Source: an uncultured Pleurocapsa sp. (lineage in GTDB: Bacteria; Cyanobacteriota; Cyanobacteriia; Cyanobacteriales; Xenococcaceae). From it: a stretch of 41,368 nucleotides of DNA. A model generated the notes under the pieces. The model had not been told where the DNA came from. It saw nothing but the letters and a program-made list of their open reading frames with translations, and searched no databases. The position numbers and the translations under genes are program-made. Numbering within the stretch: the stretch's first letter is position 1; each line of letters starts with the position of its first letter. Below, piece by piece: positions 9,651 through 19,106 of the stretch. The DNA lies in assembly GCA_938015355.1 (NCBI GenBank), contig CALLPS010000006.1, forward strand, positions 1-41,368, in the 5' to 3' direction.

Positions 9651-10697
9651 CTATTCAATAGTTACCAACTGCTCTTTTTGCCATCGCAGTTCATTATTCA
9701 GTAGCTCATTACTAATCAAATACTTAATATGAGCAATTCTTTGATATTTATCACCTTCAAATTCATCTAAAGTCAAACCGACCTGTTGATAAACCTCATA
9801 TAATTCTGCTGCACCTTTGCGAGCATTCCATTGAGGTTGAAAGTTAGGCAAAACTTTGGCAATTTTGCTACAGTCAACTCGATAACAGCGTTTATCAGGC
9901 CCCGCGTTAGGAGCATATTCTATGCGACAGTTTGGCACCGTCTCTTTAACGATATCTGCCAAGTCCCTAATTTGATAATTATCCTCGTTACGTCCTACGT
10001 TAAAAGCTTCATTGTGAATTAGTTCTGTTGGAGCTTCTAAAACCGCAATAAAGGCACGAGAAATATCTTCAATATGAACAATGGGTCGCCAAGGAGTACC
10101 ATCACTTTTGATATAGACCAAGCCTTTGGTAAAAGCCCAAGCAACCAAATTATTGAGTACTAAATCAAAGCGCAATCTTGGTGACACCCCATAAGCCGTA
10201 GCATTCCGTAAAAAAGTCGGGCTAAAATTATCATCAGCTAACTGACTAACATCTTGCTCCACTTTTACTTTAGAAAATCCGTAGGGAGTAACGGGATTAA
10301 AATCAGACTGTTCATCCAGCCAATCTTCACCCCCCGCACCATAATTACTACAGGAAGAAGAGAAAATAAACCGCCTCACCCCTGCTTGTTTGGACAATTC
10401 AGCCAGTTTAACCGAAGCTCGATAGTTAATCTCTTCCGTCAATTGAGGGTTAAGATTACCTAAGGGGTCATTAGAAAGACCCGCTAAATGTAAAACGGCT
10501 TCAAATCCTTCAACATCCTGAAGTTCAATATCTCGAACATCTTTCTTGATCTCGGGAATTTCTACCATGCCGCTGCCGAAAGTACTTCTAGCATACAGAT
10601 CTGTATCTAAACCGACAACATCGTACCCTTTGTCGATCAGCATTGGAATCATCAGTGTTCCGATGTACCCCTTGTGACCAGTCACCAATACTCTCAT
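9651..10697 (-). CDS. NAD-dependent epimerase/dehydratase (extended SDR, sugar nucleotide)
   Basis: VLVTGHKGYIGTLMIPML Rossmann motif, FSSSCSNYG, TPYGFSKVKVE catalytic YxxxK. Confidence 0.9.
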   Translation of the reverse strand: MRVLVTGHKGYIGTLMIPMLIDKGYDVVGLDTDLYARSTFGSGMVEIPEIKKDVRDIELQDVEGFEAVLHLAGLSNDPLGNLNPQLTEEINYRASVKLAELSKQAGVRRFIFSSSCSNYGAGGEDWLDEQSDFNPVTPYGFSKVKVEQDVSQLADDNFSPTFLRNATAYGVSPRLRFDLVLNNLVAWAFTKGLVYIKSDGTPWRPIVHIEDISRAFIAVLEAPTELIHNEAFNVGRNEDNYQIRDLADIVKETVPNCRIEYAPNAGPDKRCYRVDCSKIAKVLPNFQPQWNARKGAAELYEVYQQVGLTLDEFEGDKYQRIAHIKYLISNELLNNELRWQKEQLVTIE

Positions 10698-11477
10698 TTA
10701 TTTTTTCTCCCAAGTTTTCCAAGGTGCATTGCCGTCAGCCCATAATCCTTCTAAACGACGTTTGTCTCTCAATGTATCCATACATTGCCAGAAACCATCG
10801 TGTTTATAAGCCATTAGTTGACCATCTTTAGCCAATCTTTCTAGAGGTGCTTTTTCCCATTGAGTGTCATCACCGTCTATGTAATCAAAAACTCCTGGTT
10901 CTAAAACAAAGAAAGCGCCATTAATCCAACCTTCTTTAGTCTGAGGCTTTTCGGAAAACTCAGATATTTGGTCACCATCTAAATCTAAATGTCCAAAACG
11001 CGCAGGAGGTCGAACCGCAGTCAAGGTGGCGAGTTTACCATGAGAACGGTGGAAAGCCAGTAGATCATGTAGATTGACATCCGAAACACCATCACCCCAG
11101 GTCAACATGAACGTTTCTCCACCAACGTAAGGCGCAAGACGTTTAATTCTACCTCCAGTGTTAGTCATCAATCCTGTATCAATTAGATCCACATTCCAGT
11201 CCAGCTGATAACCACCATGAGTTTTGACCTTGCCATTACTCAAATCTACGGTTAGATTACTATTAAGAGCACAATAATCAACCATAAATTTCTTGATTAC
11301 TGCACCTTTGTAACCCAAAGCTACCGTAAAGTCTTTGAAGCCATACTGGTGAAAGTGCATCATTATGTGCCACAAAATTGGTTGTCCCCCAATTTCTACC
11401 ATCGGCTTGGGCTTGTTTTCCGTTTCTTCGGAGATTCGGGTTCCTAAACCACCTGCAAGAAAGGCTACTTTCATCAT
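10698..11477 (-). CDS. rfbF: Glucose-1-phosphate cytidylyltransferase
   Basis: KVAFLAGGLGTRISEETENKPKPMVEIGGQPILWHIM nucleotidyltransferase signature; RfbF-like length and pattern. Its stop abuts the next gene's start. Confidence 0.92.
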   Translation of the reverse strand: MMKVAFLAGGLGTRISEETENKPKPMVEIGGQPILWHIMMHFHQYGFKDFTVALGYKGAVIKKFMVDYCALNSNLTVDLSNGKVKTHGGYQLDWNVDLIDTGLMTNTGGRIKRLAPYVGGETFMLTWGDGVSDVNLHDLLAFHRSHGKLATLTAVRPPARFGHLDLDGDQISEFSEKPQTKEGWINGAFFVLEPGVFDYIDGDDTQWEKAPLERLAKDGQLMAYKHDGFWQCMDTLRDKRRLEGLWADGNAPWKTWEKK

Positions 11478-11725
11478 TTCTCCTGGTTTTAAGCGAATTA
11501 GGCTTAGATCTTGTTAGGCAATCCTAATTAAGGAAGTTAAGTAATTTTACTAACAAGTCAAGATTAACTTCAATTTAGCTTTATTGTAAATATACTTGGA
11601 TTATTTTTGTTTGAAGTTTTGATAAAGGTGACAACATAAAAATGTAAGATACCTAAACTAAATTTACATCAGAGTATTGTCCAAGATAGAAAACCCTGCT
11701 ACAAGAATCTTTATCTATCAAATAT

Positions 11726-12520
11726 TTAAAATGCTGACATGGGGTTGAGCCAAGTAATTAGTTCCCGTTGCAGATTTTGTAAATCGCGAGACATTCCTTG
11801 ATTAAACCATTGTCCAATCGCATCAATTGGCGTAAATAAATCCCCTGTTTGCCAGCGAATTTTTTGACTCAAAGGAGTTAAATGATTTCCTGTTAGAGTA
11901 CGGAGGGTTACCATTTGGGGAAACCGATGCTCCAAAACATCGTTTAAATTAACTGACTGATCTAAATTGTCTTGGTTAAATTTAAGTAACAAATTACGAC
12001 GCACATTATAATGCTCGACAATTAGCTGTTCTGTTTCTGTGGGAGAAGGGGCAAACTCTATATTTAGCATGGGAGTAGTATTAAACTGTTCCATAAAAGG
12101 AACTGCCCTACTTGCAGGATAATTGTTAAAAGAAATCAAAATATTACCTGCTCTTTCTACGTCATATAAACTGCCAATCAGCAAATGTAATTTACAGCCC
12201 ATACTGTGTCCCACACCATAGATTGGCACATAGCCTTGACTCAAATTGTTGCTTTTTTGTAATCTTTCAATCACGGTTTCTAGACGATTGAGAACTTCCC
12301 GAGCGATCGCAAAATGATCAAAAGTGTTAAGGAAAGGAGTAGCGATAATTCCGTATCCCTCCTGGCTAAGTTGTTCGAGGATAGTACGATAGGATATTTG
12401 AGGTGCCGTCGCCACAAACGCCCCTCCCAGAAAATGGATAATCCCCTTGACTTTTTGACGCGGAAGATAAACCCAGCTACCAGAGATTTCTTGCCATTCC
12501 ATATATCTAGTGTGTAACAT
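11726..12520 (-). CDS. DUF1350-family alpha/beta-hydrolase-like protein
   Basis: GIIHFLGGAFVATAPQISYRTILEQLSQEGYGIIATPF...YGVGHSMGCKLHLLI; cyanobacterial/plant DUF1350 pattern. Confidence 0.8.
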   Translation of the reverse strand: MLHTRYMEWQEISGSWVYLPRQKVKGIIHFLGGAFVATAPQISYRTILEQLSQEGYGIIATPFLNTFDHFAIAREVLNRLETVIERLQKSNNLSQGYVPIYGVGHSMGCKLHLLIGSLYDVERAGNILISFNNYPASRAVPFMEQFNTTPMLNIEFAPSPTETEQLIVEHYNVRRNLLLKFNQDNLDQSVNLNDVLEHRFPQMVTLRTLTGNHLTPLSQKIRWQTGDLFTPIDAIGQWFNQGMSRDLQNLQRELITWLNPMSAF

Positions 12521-12685
12521 CAGCGTCCAACGATCTAAAATTCCTAATATCAGAGAGAAACAATTTCCCCTTCCCCCTTTTACCTTACTTGATCCGTTCC
12601 TATGTCGGATTTTAGATCCGATGGTGCGGTGGGCTTAACCAGCCCTAATAGTTTAATTTATTTCTTAGGAGTAAATAATTAATAA

Positions 12686-13105
12686 TTAGTTGCGCTTGAG
12701 TCCTGACTTTACCCATGCGATGCAGTCCAAAGCACTACTAAATATTTTTGGTGCGGCAATATTGATTAATTTGCCAGGAGCATAGTGATCGTAAAAACAT
12801 TTATTCCCTTCCTGATGAATAATAATCAGATTGTGATTATAAGTGTAACGCTGTTGAAAATAGCCCGACCCCTCCAAAGTTATTTGACTGTCTAAATGCT
12901 GTTTAGCGATCGCTATAATATCTTGAACCTTATTGGAATATAATTGAGCAGGGTTTTTCGCTTGGTGCAAAATACTGGTATAACCTTGTTCTGATAACAA
13001 AGCATAGGAATAGATATCCTGACCATCGACACAGCTAAAAATGAAGGGAATAATTAAACATTCCTGATATACCACAGATTTTTCATAGAGAAACCGATCT
13101 ATCAT
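12686..13105 (-). CDS. Hypothetical protein
   Basis: 139-aa ORF with good coding character (MIDRFLYEKSVVYQECLIIPFIFSCVDGQDIYSY...); family not recognised. Confidence 0.6.
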   Translation of the reverse strand: MIDRFLYEKSVVYQECLIIPFIFSCVDGQDIYSYALLSEQGYTSILHQAKNPAQLYSNKVQDIIAIAKQHLDSQITLEGSGYFQQRYTYNHNLIIIHQEGNKCFYDHYAPGKLINIAAPKIFSSALDCIAWVKSGLKRN

Positions 13106-13153
13106 CTGACTTGAATTGTTGATTCAACTGTCTAGGCTGTTTTTGGTCACTGG

Positions 13154-13174
13154 TTATTAGTTATTAGTTATTAG
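13154..13174. repeat. Heptanucleotide tandem array (TTATTAG)3
   Basis: Three perfect copies, period 7. Confidence 0.7.
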
Positions 13175-13258
13175 CCAACTGTCTTGTGTATTGAAGGGAA
13201 AAGATAAAAGGATGTTCTTTTCCCTAATTCCTATGAAAGAATCACGGTGTAGATTAAA

Positions 13259-13286
13259 AGCTTATAGCTTATAGCTTATAGCTAAG
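13259..13286. repeat. Heptanucleotide tandem array (AGCTTAT)3 plus partial copy
   Basis: AGCTTAT x3 then AGCTAAG, immediately downstream of the E2 gene. Confidence 0.75.
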
Positions 13287-13287
13287 A

Positions 13288-14586
13288 TCAAAGCGTCAAA
13301 GAGTGAGTATCAGTTTCAATCAAAGTAGCTAGATCTTTCAGGAAAGCTGCTGCTTGTGCGCCATAGATAATACGATGATCGGAAGTAATATTCACCTTCA
13401 TCTGGCGTTTAACTCCCATCATGCCCGAATCATCAGCTACCAACTGCGGTTTTGAACCACCTACAGCCAGGATTGAACCTTGTCCTTGAGGCAAGATGGC
13501 ATCAAAGTTATCTACGCCAAACATGCCTAAGTTAGAAAGGGTAAATGTGCCAGTGCTATATTCTTCAGGCTTTAATTGCTTAGATCTAGAACGAGCAACC
13601 AAATCTTTCCAGATACGAGATAGAGAATAAATATCGATCTGATCAGCATTACGCAACACAGGAGTAATTAAACCACCGTCGGGCATCGCTACCGCCACCG
13701 CAACATTAATTTCCGAATTATAGCTAGTAGCATCTTGAACATAGCTTGCATTGACGACAGGATGCTTTTTAAGGGTGAGAGCGATCGCTTTTGCCAACAA
13801 CGCCGTCATGGTCACTCCCTTGGGCTTAATTTGCTTATAAAGCTTGTCTAAAGCATCGGTATTGATGGTGTACGTTACATGGAAAGTTGGCACTTGGAGA
13901 CTTGTCATCATGTTCTGTACCACAGCTTTTTGCAAAGTGTTTAGGGGTACAGTTTCACCAGGGGCAATGTTAGGGGGAGCAACGACAGGAGTCGGAGTGG
14001 ATGCCATAGCAGGAGGAGAAGCAGCCATGGCTACGGGAATAGCGGTCGGAGTGCTGGGGGCTTTCCCAGATGCTTGCTCGACATCTCCTGCGGTAATACG
14101 TCCATAAGGACCACTTCCTTGAAGGGTTTTTAAATCTACCCCGAACTTTTTGGCTAATTTTTTCGCTCTGGGAGAAGCAACAGTCCTACCTGAAGCATTA
14201 TTGTTAGTCCCACCATTACTAGCTATGGCAACGGGAGTCACTGCGGGAGTTGTAACAGTTTCTACGGAAGCTACTGCTACTTCTTTTGGTACGCTTGAGC
14301 CACTTCCATGAGCTGCTGCTTGCTTTTTCGCTTCGTCAAATTCGGCTTCAGTTTCGGCAATAAGAGCGATCGCACTACCTACAGGAGCTTCTTGTCCTGC
14401 TTCCACCATAATAACTGCCAGATAGCCTTCATTAAAGGATTCTACGTCCATGTCGGCTTTGTCTGACTCCACCACCAGAACTGTTTCCCCTTTTTCTACT
14501 TTGTCTCCAGGAGATTTAGTCCACTCAACAATCTTACCTGTTTCCATCGTGGAACTGAGGGCGGGCATAAATATATCGTGAATCAT
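13288..14586 (-). CDS. pdhC: Dihydrolipoamide acetyltransferase, pyruvate dehydrogenase E2
   Basis: Lipoyl domain (VVESDKADMDVESF), E3-binding domain (ASPRAKKLAKKFGVDLKTLQGSGPYGRI), catalytic domain ending TSDHRIIYGAQAAAFL. Confidence 0.92.
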   Translation of the reverse strand: MIHDIFMPALSSTMETGKIVEWTKSPGDKVEKGETVLVVESDKADMDVESFNEGYLAVIMVEAGQEAPVGSAIALIAETEAEFDEAKKQAAAHGSGSSVPKEVAVASVETVTTPAVTPVAIASNGGTNNNASGRTVASPRAKKLAKKFGVDLKTLQGSGPYGRITAGDVEQASGKAPSTPTAIPVAMAASPPAMASTPTPVVAPPNIAPGETVPLNTLQKAVVQNMMTSLQVPTFHVTYTINTDALDKLYKQIKPKGVTMTALLAKAIALTLKKHPVVNASYVQDATSYNSEINVAVAVAMPDGGLITPVLRNADQIDIYSLSRIWKDLVARSRSKQLKPEEYSTGTFTLSNLGMFGVDNFDAILPQGQGSILAVGGSKPQLVADDSGMMGVKRQMKVNITSDHRIIYGAQAAAFLKDLATLIETDTHSLTL

Positions 14587-14750
14587 AGTGTGCGATCTTT
14601 ACGTTTTGTAGATTAGTTACCGATACTTGAAATTGGCTGCAACTTCGCGTTGATTACAACCTCTGATGATAACATTCAGACTGAACCTTACAAACTGAAT
14701 ATTTTAGCTGCCAATTTTCTGTTGTCGATGTTTCATGGTCAATTCTAGAA

Positions 14751-16001
14751 TTATCTTTGAGCCAATTTTGGTGTCCTACCCAATAAGCCTGTCATTAGTC
14801 TGAGGGCAAAGATTCTCAGAGGTTTTAAATAGCTCATCATCCATAACCCCAGACGACGTAAAGCTACTACGGGAAGCCAATTATTAGAAAACATCCGATC
14901 TAACAAATCAGTAAAGCCCAAAATAGCGAGATTTTCTATTTTACGCCAACTTTCATAGCGTTTTAGCACCTTGACAGTACCTAGATCTTGCCCCTTTTTC
15001 TGAGCCGTCTGGATTACCTGAGCTAGGCTAGCCGCATCTCGAATACCCATATTTAAGCCTTGTCCCCCTACAGGATGACAACAGTGCGCTGCATCACCAA
15101 CTAAAGCCAAACGAGACTTAATATAGCGATCGCACTGCATTAATTGTACAGGGAATACGAGACGTTTACTTACTAGTTCTAAATCTCCTAAAACTCCTCC
15201 TGTATAGGTTTGCAGTTTTGCCAAAAAGGCTGACTCTTCTAATTCTGCTAACGCTTTGGCTGCCGCGTGGGGATGTGTCCAAACAATCTGACAACGATTT
15301 CCAGGTAACGGCAATACTCCCATGGGACCTGTCGGCCAAAAACGTTCAAAAGCGGTATTGTTCTGTGGGGCAGTATGCTTGATCGTAAATGCGACACAAG
15401 ATTGCCAATATTTCCAGCCACGAGTTTTAATGCCTGATAAGTTCCGAATTTGCGATCGCGCTCCGTCGGCACCGACTACCAGTCTAGTTGTAATTAGTTG
15501 CTTTTGTCCTTGTACTTTGACTTCCACTGTAGAAATCTTCTTTTCTGGAGTTACATTAATTACTTCTCCAGGACAAATCCAAGTGACATTCTGACAGTTA
15601 GCTAGATACTCATGCAGTGCGGTAATAACTACGTTGTGCTGTGCCACATAACCCAAGTATTCTCCTGGTAAATCTTGGTTAGCAAATTTAACCTGTTGAG
15701 GATAATCAGCATCAGTCAGACTAATATGTTCGTATTTGCCAATATGAGGCAATATTTTATCCCAGATACCAATTCCTTGATAAATACGACTAGATAGAGG
15801 AGAAAAAGCATAGGCTTGGGTCTTGGCTTCTACTATTTCTGGAAGTTGAGCCTCAATCAAGATAATCTTTAGACCAGAATCTTTTAGGGCTGCTGCGAGA
15901 GTTGTTCCCACGATGCCTCCACCAACAATGACTAGATCACAATCTAGACCACAATTGGGTTTGGGTAAATCTATTTGAGTAGCTTCTGATTGTGATAACA
16001 T
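14751..16001 (-). CDS. FAD-dependent hydroxylase, UbiH/UbiF family
   Basis: DLVIVGGGIVGTTLAAALKDSGL, VVGADGARSQIRN, ALVGDAAHCCHPVGGQGLNMGIRDA. Confidence 0.9.
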   Translation of the reverse strand: MLSQSEATQIDLPKPNCGLDCDLVIVGGGIVGTTLAAALKDSGLKIILIEAQLPEIVEAKTQAYAFSPLSSRIYQGIGIWDKILPHIGKYEHISLTDADYPQQVKFANQDLPGEYLGYVAQHNVVITALHEYLANCQNVTWICPGEVINVTPEKKISTVEVKVQGQKQLITTRLVVGADGARSQIRNLSGIKTRGWKYWQSCVAFTIKHTAPQNNTAFERFWPTGPMGVLPLPGNRCQIVWTHPHAAAKALAELEESAFLAKLQTYTGGVLGDLELVSKRLVFPVQLMQCDRYIKSRLALVGDAAHCCHPVGGQGLNMGIRDAASLAQVIQTAQKKGQDLGTVKVLKRYESWRKIENLAILGFTDLLDRMFSNNWLPVVALRRLGLWMMSYLKPLRIFALRLMTGLLGRTPKLAQR

Positions 16002-16706
16002 TCAAGAAATTTTTTAAAAGAAATATTTACAATAAATAGTTGCATAAGTATATATACTTTTCTTTATTGTGACGCGATCAGCTTATTAGAACAAGGGGAA
16101 ATTTTAAAGGAATGAAAAATAGAGTATGGGGAAGGAGGGCTGATATGACTTGATGTTAATAGCGCACTCCGCCATTTGCACAAAAGCTAAGGCTTGAGGG
16201 TGACTGCTGTCTTTTGGCGATCAAGGTTGCTCAAAAGAAGTAAAATAGTATTTTTAATTTTAAAATATCAACCAAGTTAAATATGCTTAAAAGCCGTTTT
16301 TCAGTCAATGAAAAATTCGGTGTTTTTGCGAATAGTCTTATTTTTTTTATTTGTTAATATGGGACAAAATTGAGCGTACAAATTGAGCGTACAAATTGCA
16401 ATTATATTTATGTTTTTGCCTGACCGTGATCCATAATTATTCATTGTGATAGTGCAATCAAGATATATTTTCTAATTCACTAATTACTCCTATTATATCT
16501 ATACAGTAATGCAAGATTTTCTTGCTAGATAATGCTATCTATCTATTTATTTTATAGTAACCAAAAAATGATCAATTACTAGCAATATTTTGGCAATATA
16601 TATTGAATTTTGGTGTTTAATTCAGCACCAAGATTAACTTCAATATAAATATTTTTGCCGTCCGAAAAACTACTATCTAACGTTCTATCATCACTAAAAA
16701 AATACT

Positions 16707-16976
16707 ATGAGACCTAAGAAAGCACAGCATCAAGAAACAAATTCTCCGTTCAAACGCTTAAGGCTAAATGTTAAGCTATCCCAGGAACAACTAGCTCGGG
16801 AAATTGGCGTAGCAGTATCAACCATTCGTCGCTGGGAAAAAGGTCAGGCGGAGCCAACAATGACAGTGTCCCAAATGAAAGAATTTTGCAAAGCAGTTCA
16901 GAAAAGTTTTGATGACTTACCTAACTCTTTACTACCTATAGATGGCTCTAAAAATGGTAGCAATGGTCGTGCGTAA
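16707..16976 (+). CDS. XRE-family helix-turn-helix transcriptional regulator
   Basis: FKRLRLNVKLSQEQLAREIGVAVSTIRRWEKGQAEPTM, canonical XRE HTH. Confidence 0.85.
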   Translation: MRPKKAQHQETNSPFKRLRLNVKLSQEQLAREIGVAVSTIRRWEKGQAEPTMTVSQMKEFCKAVQKSFDDLPNSLLPIDGSKNGSNGRA

Positions 16977-17003
16977 TGTTAAATTAAATGTTATATTTTT
17001 TAG

Positions 17004-17795
17004 CTATGAAATCGCTTGTTTGAGGGCATAACAAAATTCACCGATCGCCTTTAAACCCGATTCTGGAGTACCATCAGCAAGGCGTTTCACAATCGCACTG
17101 CCTACAATTACGGCATCTGCCCCCCATTCTTTAAGCTGTTTTGCCTGTTCGGGGTCTGAAACACCAAACCCGACCCCGATGGGTTTATCGGTGCTACTAT
17201 GCAAGTCAGCCAACAGATCTGGGACTTCCGTTGCCATTTGAGAGCGGACTCCTGTTACCCCAGTGACTGAAACCAAATAAATAAAGCCTTGAGACTTAGC
17301 TGCGATCGCATCTATCCTTTCTTGAGAACTAGTAGGGGCAACTAATAAGGTTACCTCAATACCTATTTCGGCTGCGGCTTGCAGCAGTACTTCTGCTTCT
17401 TCCAGGGGCAAGTCAGGAACAACTAATCCACTGACTCCTACTTCTTTTATTTGCCGCAGAAAAACCTCAACACCACGATAATAAATGGGGTTGTAATAGG
17501 TAAACAAGATTATCGGAACATTTATCTTATCAACTACCTGTCTAACCGTATCTAAAACATCTTCTAGCTGGACTCCTTTCTGCAAGGCTCTAGTTGCTGC
17601 TGCTTGAATTGTGGGACCATCTGCCAGAGGATCGGAATAGGGAACACCCAATTCAATCATGTCTGCGCCGTTTTTGGCTAAAATTTCTAGCGCCTTGGAG
17701 GTGGTTGCTAAATCTGGATCTCCTGCGGTAATAAAAGGAATCAAGGCACATTCAGAATTTTCTTTTAGCTTCTGGAAACGATCCGCAACATTCAT
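17004..17795 (-). CDS. trpA: Tryptophan synthase alpha subunit
   Basis: [54 protein letters not shown]. Confidence 0.97.
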   Translation of the reverse strand: MNVADRFQKLKENSECALIPFITAGDPDLATTSKALEILAKNGADMIELGVPYSDPLADGPTIQAAATRALQKGVQLEDVLDTVRQVVDKINVPIILFTYYNPIYYRGVEVFLRQIKEVGVSGLVVPDLPLEEAEVLLQAAAEIGIEVTLLVAPTSSQERIDAIAAKSQGFIYLVSVTGVTGVRSQMATEVPDLLADLHSSTDKPIGVGFGVSDPEQAKQLKEWGADAVIVGSAIVKRLADGTPESGLKAIGEFCYALKQAIS

Positions 17796-17844
17796 GAGGC
17801 AAAATTAACTAAATATTTTAAATAATCAAAATAATCGAAATCTT

Positions 17845-18150
17845 TTAGGATTCTGATTCTGGTTCAACTTCCTGCTGTAACTGGGCTAACTCTTCTGGGG
17901 ACATTTCCTCGAACCGTTTTTGCATTACAGCCTCTTCATAATCCTTAAGCTGTTGATTATAGGTCATTTTCTTGGTGCCTACTCGAACTAAGTAAGTTAA
18001 AGACCATCCAATCAAGCCCACGACTAGCAATGCTTGGGTCCATATTCCCGCATTAATCCCATCCAGCCCAATTAGTTGCAGTGCAACATAAACTAAGCCC
18101 GCTCCCAAAAAAACCCCCAGACCAATACCCAAAGCATCGATTCTACGCAT
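17845..18150 (-). CDS. DUF3007-family membrane protein
   Basis: RRIDALGIGLGVFLGAGLVYVALQLIGLDGINAGIWTQALLV...; lies between ndhL and trpA, a familiar cyanobacterial arrangement. Confidence 0.8.
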   Translation of the reverse strand: MRRIDALGIGLGVFLGAGLVYVALQLIGLDGINAGIWTQALLVVGLIGWSLTYLVRVGTKKMTYNQQLKDYEEAVMQKRFEEMSPEELAQLQQEVEPESES

Positions 18151-18159
18151 ACTAGTATT

Positions 18160-18390
18160 CTAAGCTCTTAGGTCGCGACGTTTAGGACGAAAATTAAGAA
18201 ATGGACTCAACAGTAACATTCCTGGAAAGCTCAAAAACACAAAAAGATACATAATGAGCCGTTCAATTGAACTAGCAACATACCAACGCTTGCTGAGGTA
18301 AAAATAGACAAATGCGGGCAATACCACAAGATATGTGCCACTTAAAACTAGATAGAGAAGGGCGACTAAGTTAGTCTCTGTAAGTAGCAT
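18160..18390 (-). CDS. ndhL: NAD(P)H-quinone oxidoreductase subunit L
   Basis: 76-aa two-TM protein YLVVLPAFVYFYLSKRWYVASSIERLIMYLFVFLSFPGMLLLSPFLNFRPKRR, NdhL pattern. Confidence 0.92.
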   Translation of the reverse strand: MLLTETNLVALLYLVLSGTYLVVLPAFVYFYLSKRWYVASSIERLIMYLFVFLSFPGMLLLSPFLNFRPKRRDLRA

Positions 18391-18475
18391 AACTGCTTTT
18401 AATCGTGAGGAAATTTACGACATTGTTATTCTAACAGGCTAAATGCACAGACTTGAATGAACTACTTACACCAAA

Positions 18476-18967
18476 TCAAAGATTTGGAATAAGTTTCTGT
18501 CGTTTCAACGCCCCAAGTTGCTTCATACTTCCGCACAAAGTAGAGCTTGACGACTCAACGACTGAAGAGGCAAGTTCCTTACCCCTAGCGTAATTAAGCA
18601 TAACCATTGCTGCTGCGACATCTCTGTCTAATGGTTGTTGAACACCACAATCACAAACATGAAATCTCTCACTCAAATCCTTTTTGCGTTTGATTCCACA
18701 ACCAGGGCAGGTTTGAGATGGGGCGAGTTTGCGAGTAGGTACTTCGATATAGATACCACCAGCCTCGGTTATTTTGTACTTAATTAGGCTTTTTAGATTA
18801 CCTATCCCGACATCTAAAAGGCTGCGATTAAGACCTGTTTTTTGTCTCTTCCTTTTACTCCCTTTTTTTGCTTTGCGGGTTAAGTTTTTTAGATTTAGTT
18901 TCTCAGTAGCAACGAGGCTATTACAGCTTACTATCTCTGTTGCTACTTTATGCTGCCAATCTTGATG
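18476..18967 (-). pseudogene. tnpB: 5'-truncated TnpB (IS200/IS605 OrfB-type) remnant
   Basis: Minus-strand reading HQDWQHKVATEIVSCNSLVATEKLNLKNLTRKAKKGSKRKRQKTGLNRSLLDVGIGNLKSLIKYKITEAGGIYIEVPTRKLAPSQTCPGCGIKRKKDLSERFHVCDCGVQQPLDRDVAAAMVMLNYARG... has the zinc finger and terminal RuvC Asp motif. An in-frame TAG precedes it and the N-terminal half is missing. Confidence 0.88.
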
Positions 18968-18977
18968 CTAGTGTGTT

Positions 18978-19106
18978 ATGAAAAACAATGCTAACTCCCA
19001 CCAAGCTATCGCTTGGAAAGAGAATGCACGACGAAAGAAGGTTCAGTTTTCTCCTAGCTATCGATTAGTTAATGATTATTTAAACTCTTTCTCTCTCCAT
19101 AACTGA
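18978..19106 (+). CDS. Possible 42-aa small protein or gene fragment
   Basis: ATG...TGA reading MKNNANSHQAIAWKENARRKKVQFSPSYRLVNDYLNSFSLHN; not in the supplied ORF track (below size cutoff); overlaps the 3' end of the opposite-strand GH gene. Confidence 0.3.
   Translation: MKNNANSHQAIAWKENARRKKVQFSPSYRLVNDYLNSFSLHN

Noticed and set aside
12605-12621. TCGGAT-N5-ATCCGA hairpin in the DUF1350 upstream region
   Set aside because: Only 6 bp stem and no T-tract; likely fortuitous.
13844-14107. 87-aa plus-strand ORF
   Set aside because: Antisense to the Ala/Pro-rich linker of the E2 gene; composition artefact.
15248-15594. 74-aa minus and 90-aa plus ORFs
   Set aside because: Shadow frames inside the FAD-hydroxylase gene.
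18774-18965. 63-aa plus-strand ORF
   Set aside because: Antisense to the tnpB remnant; low-complexity FLLLPFF composition.
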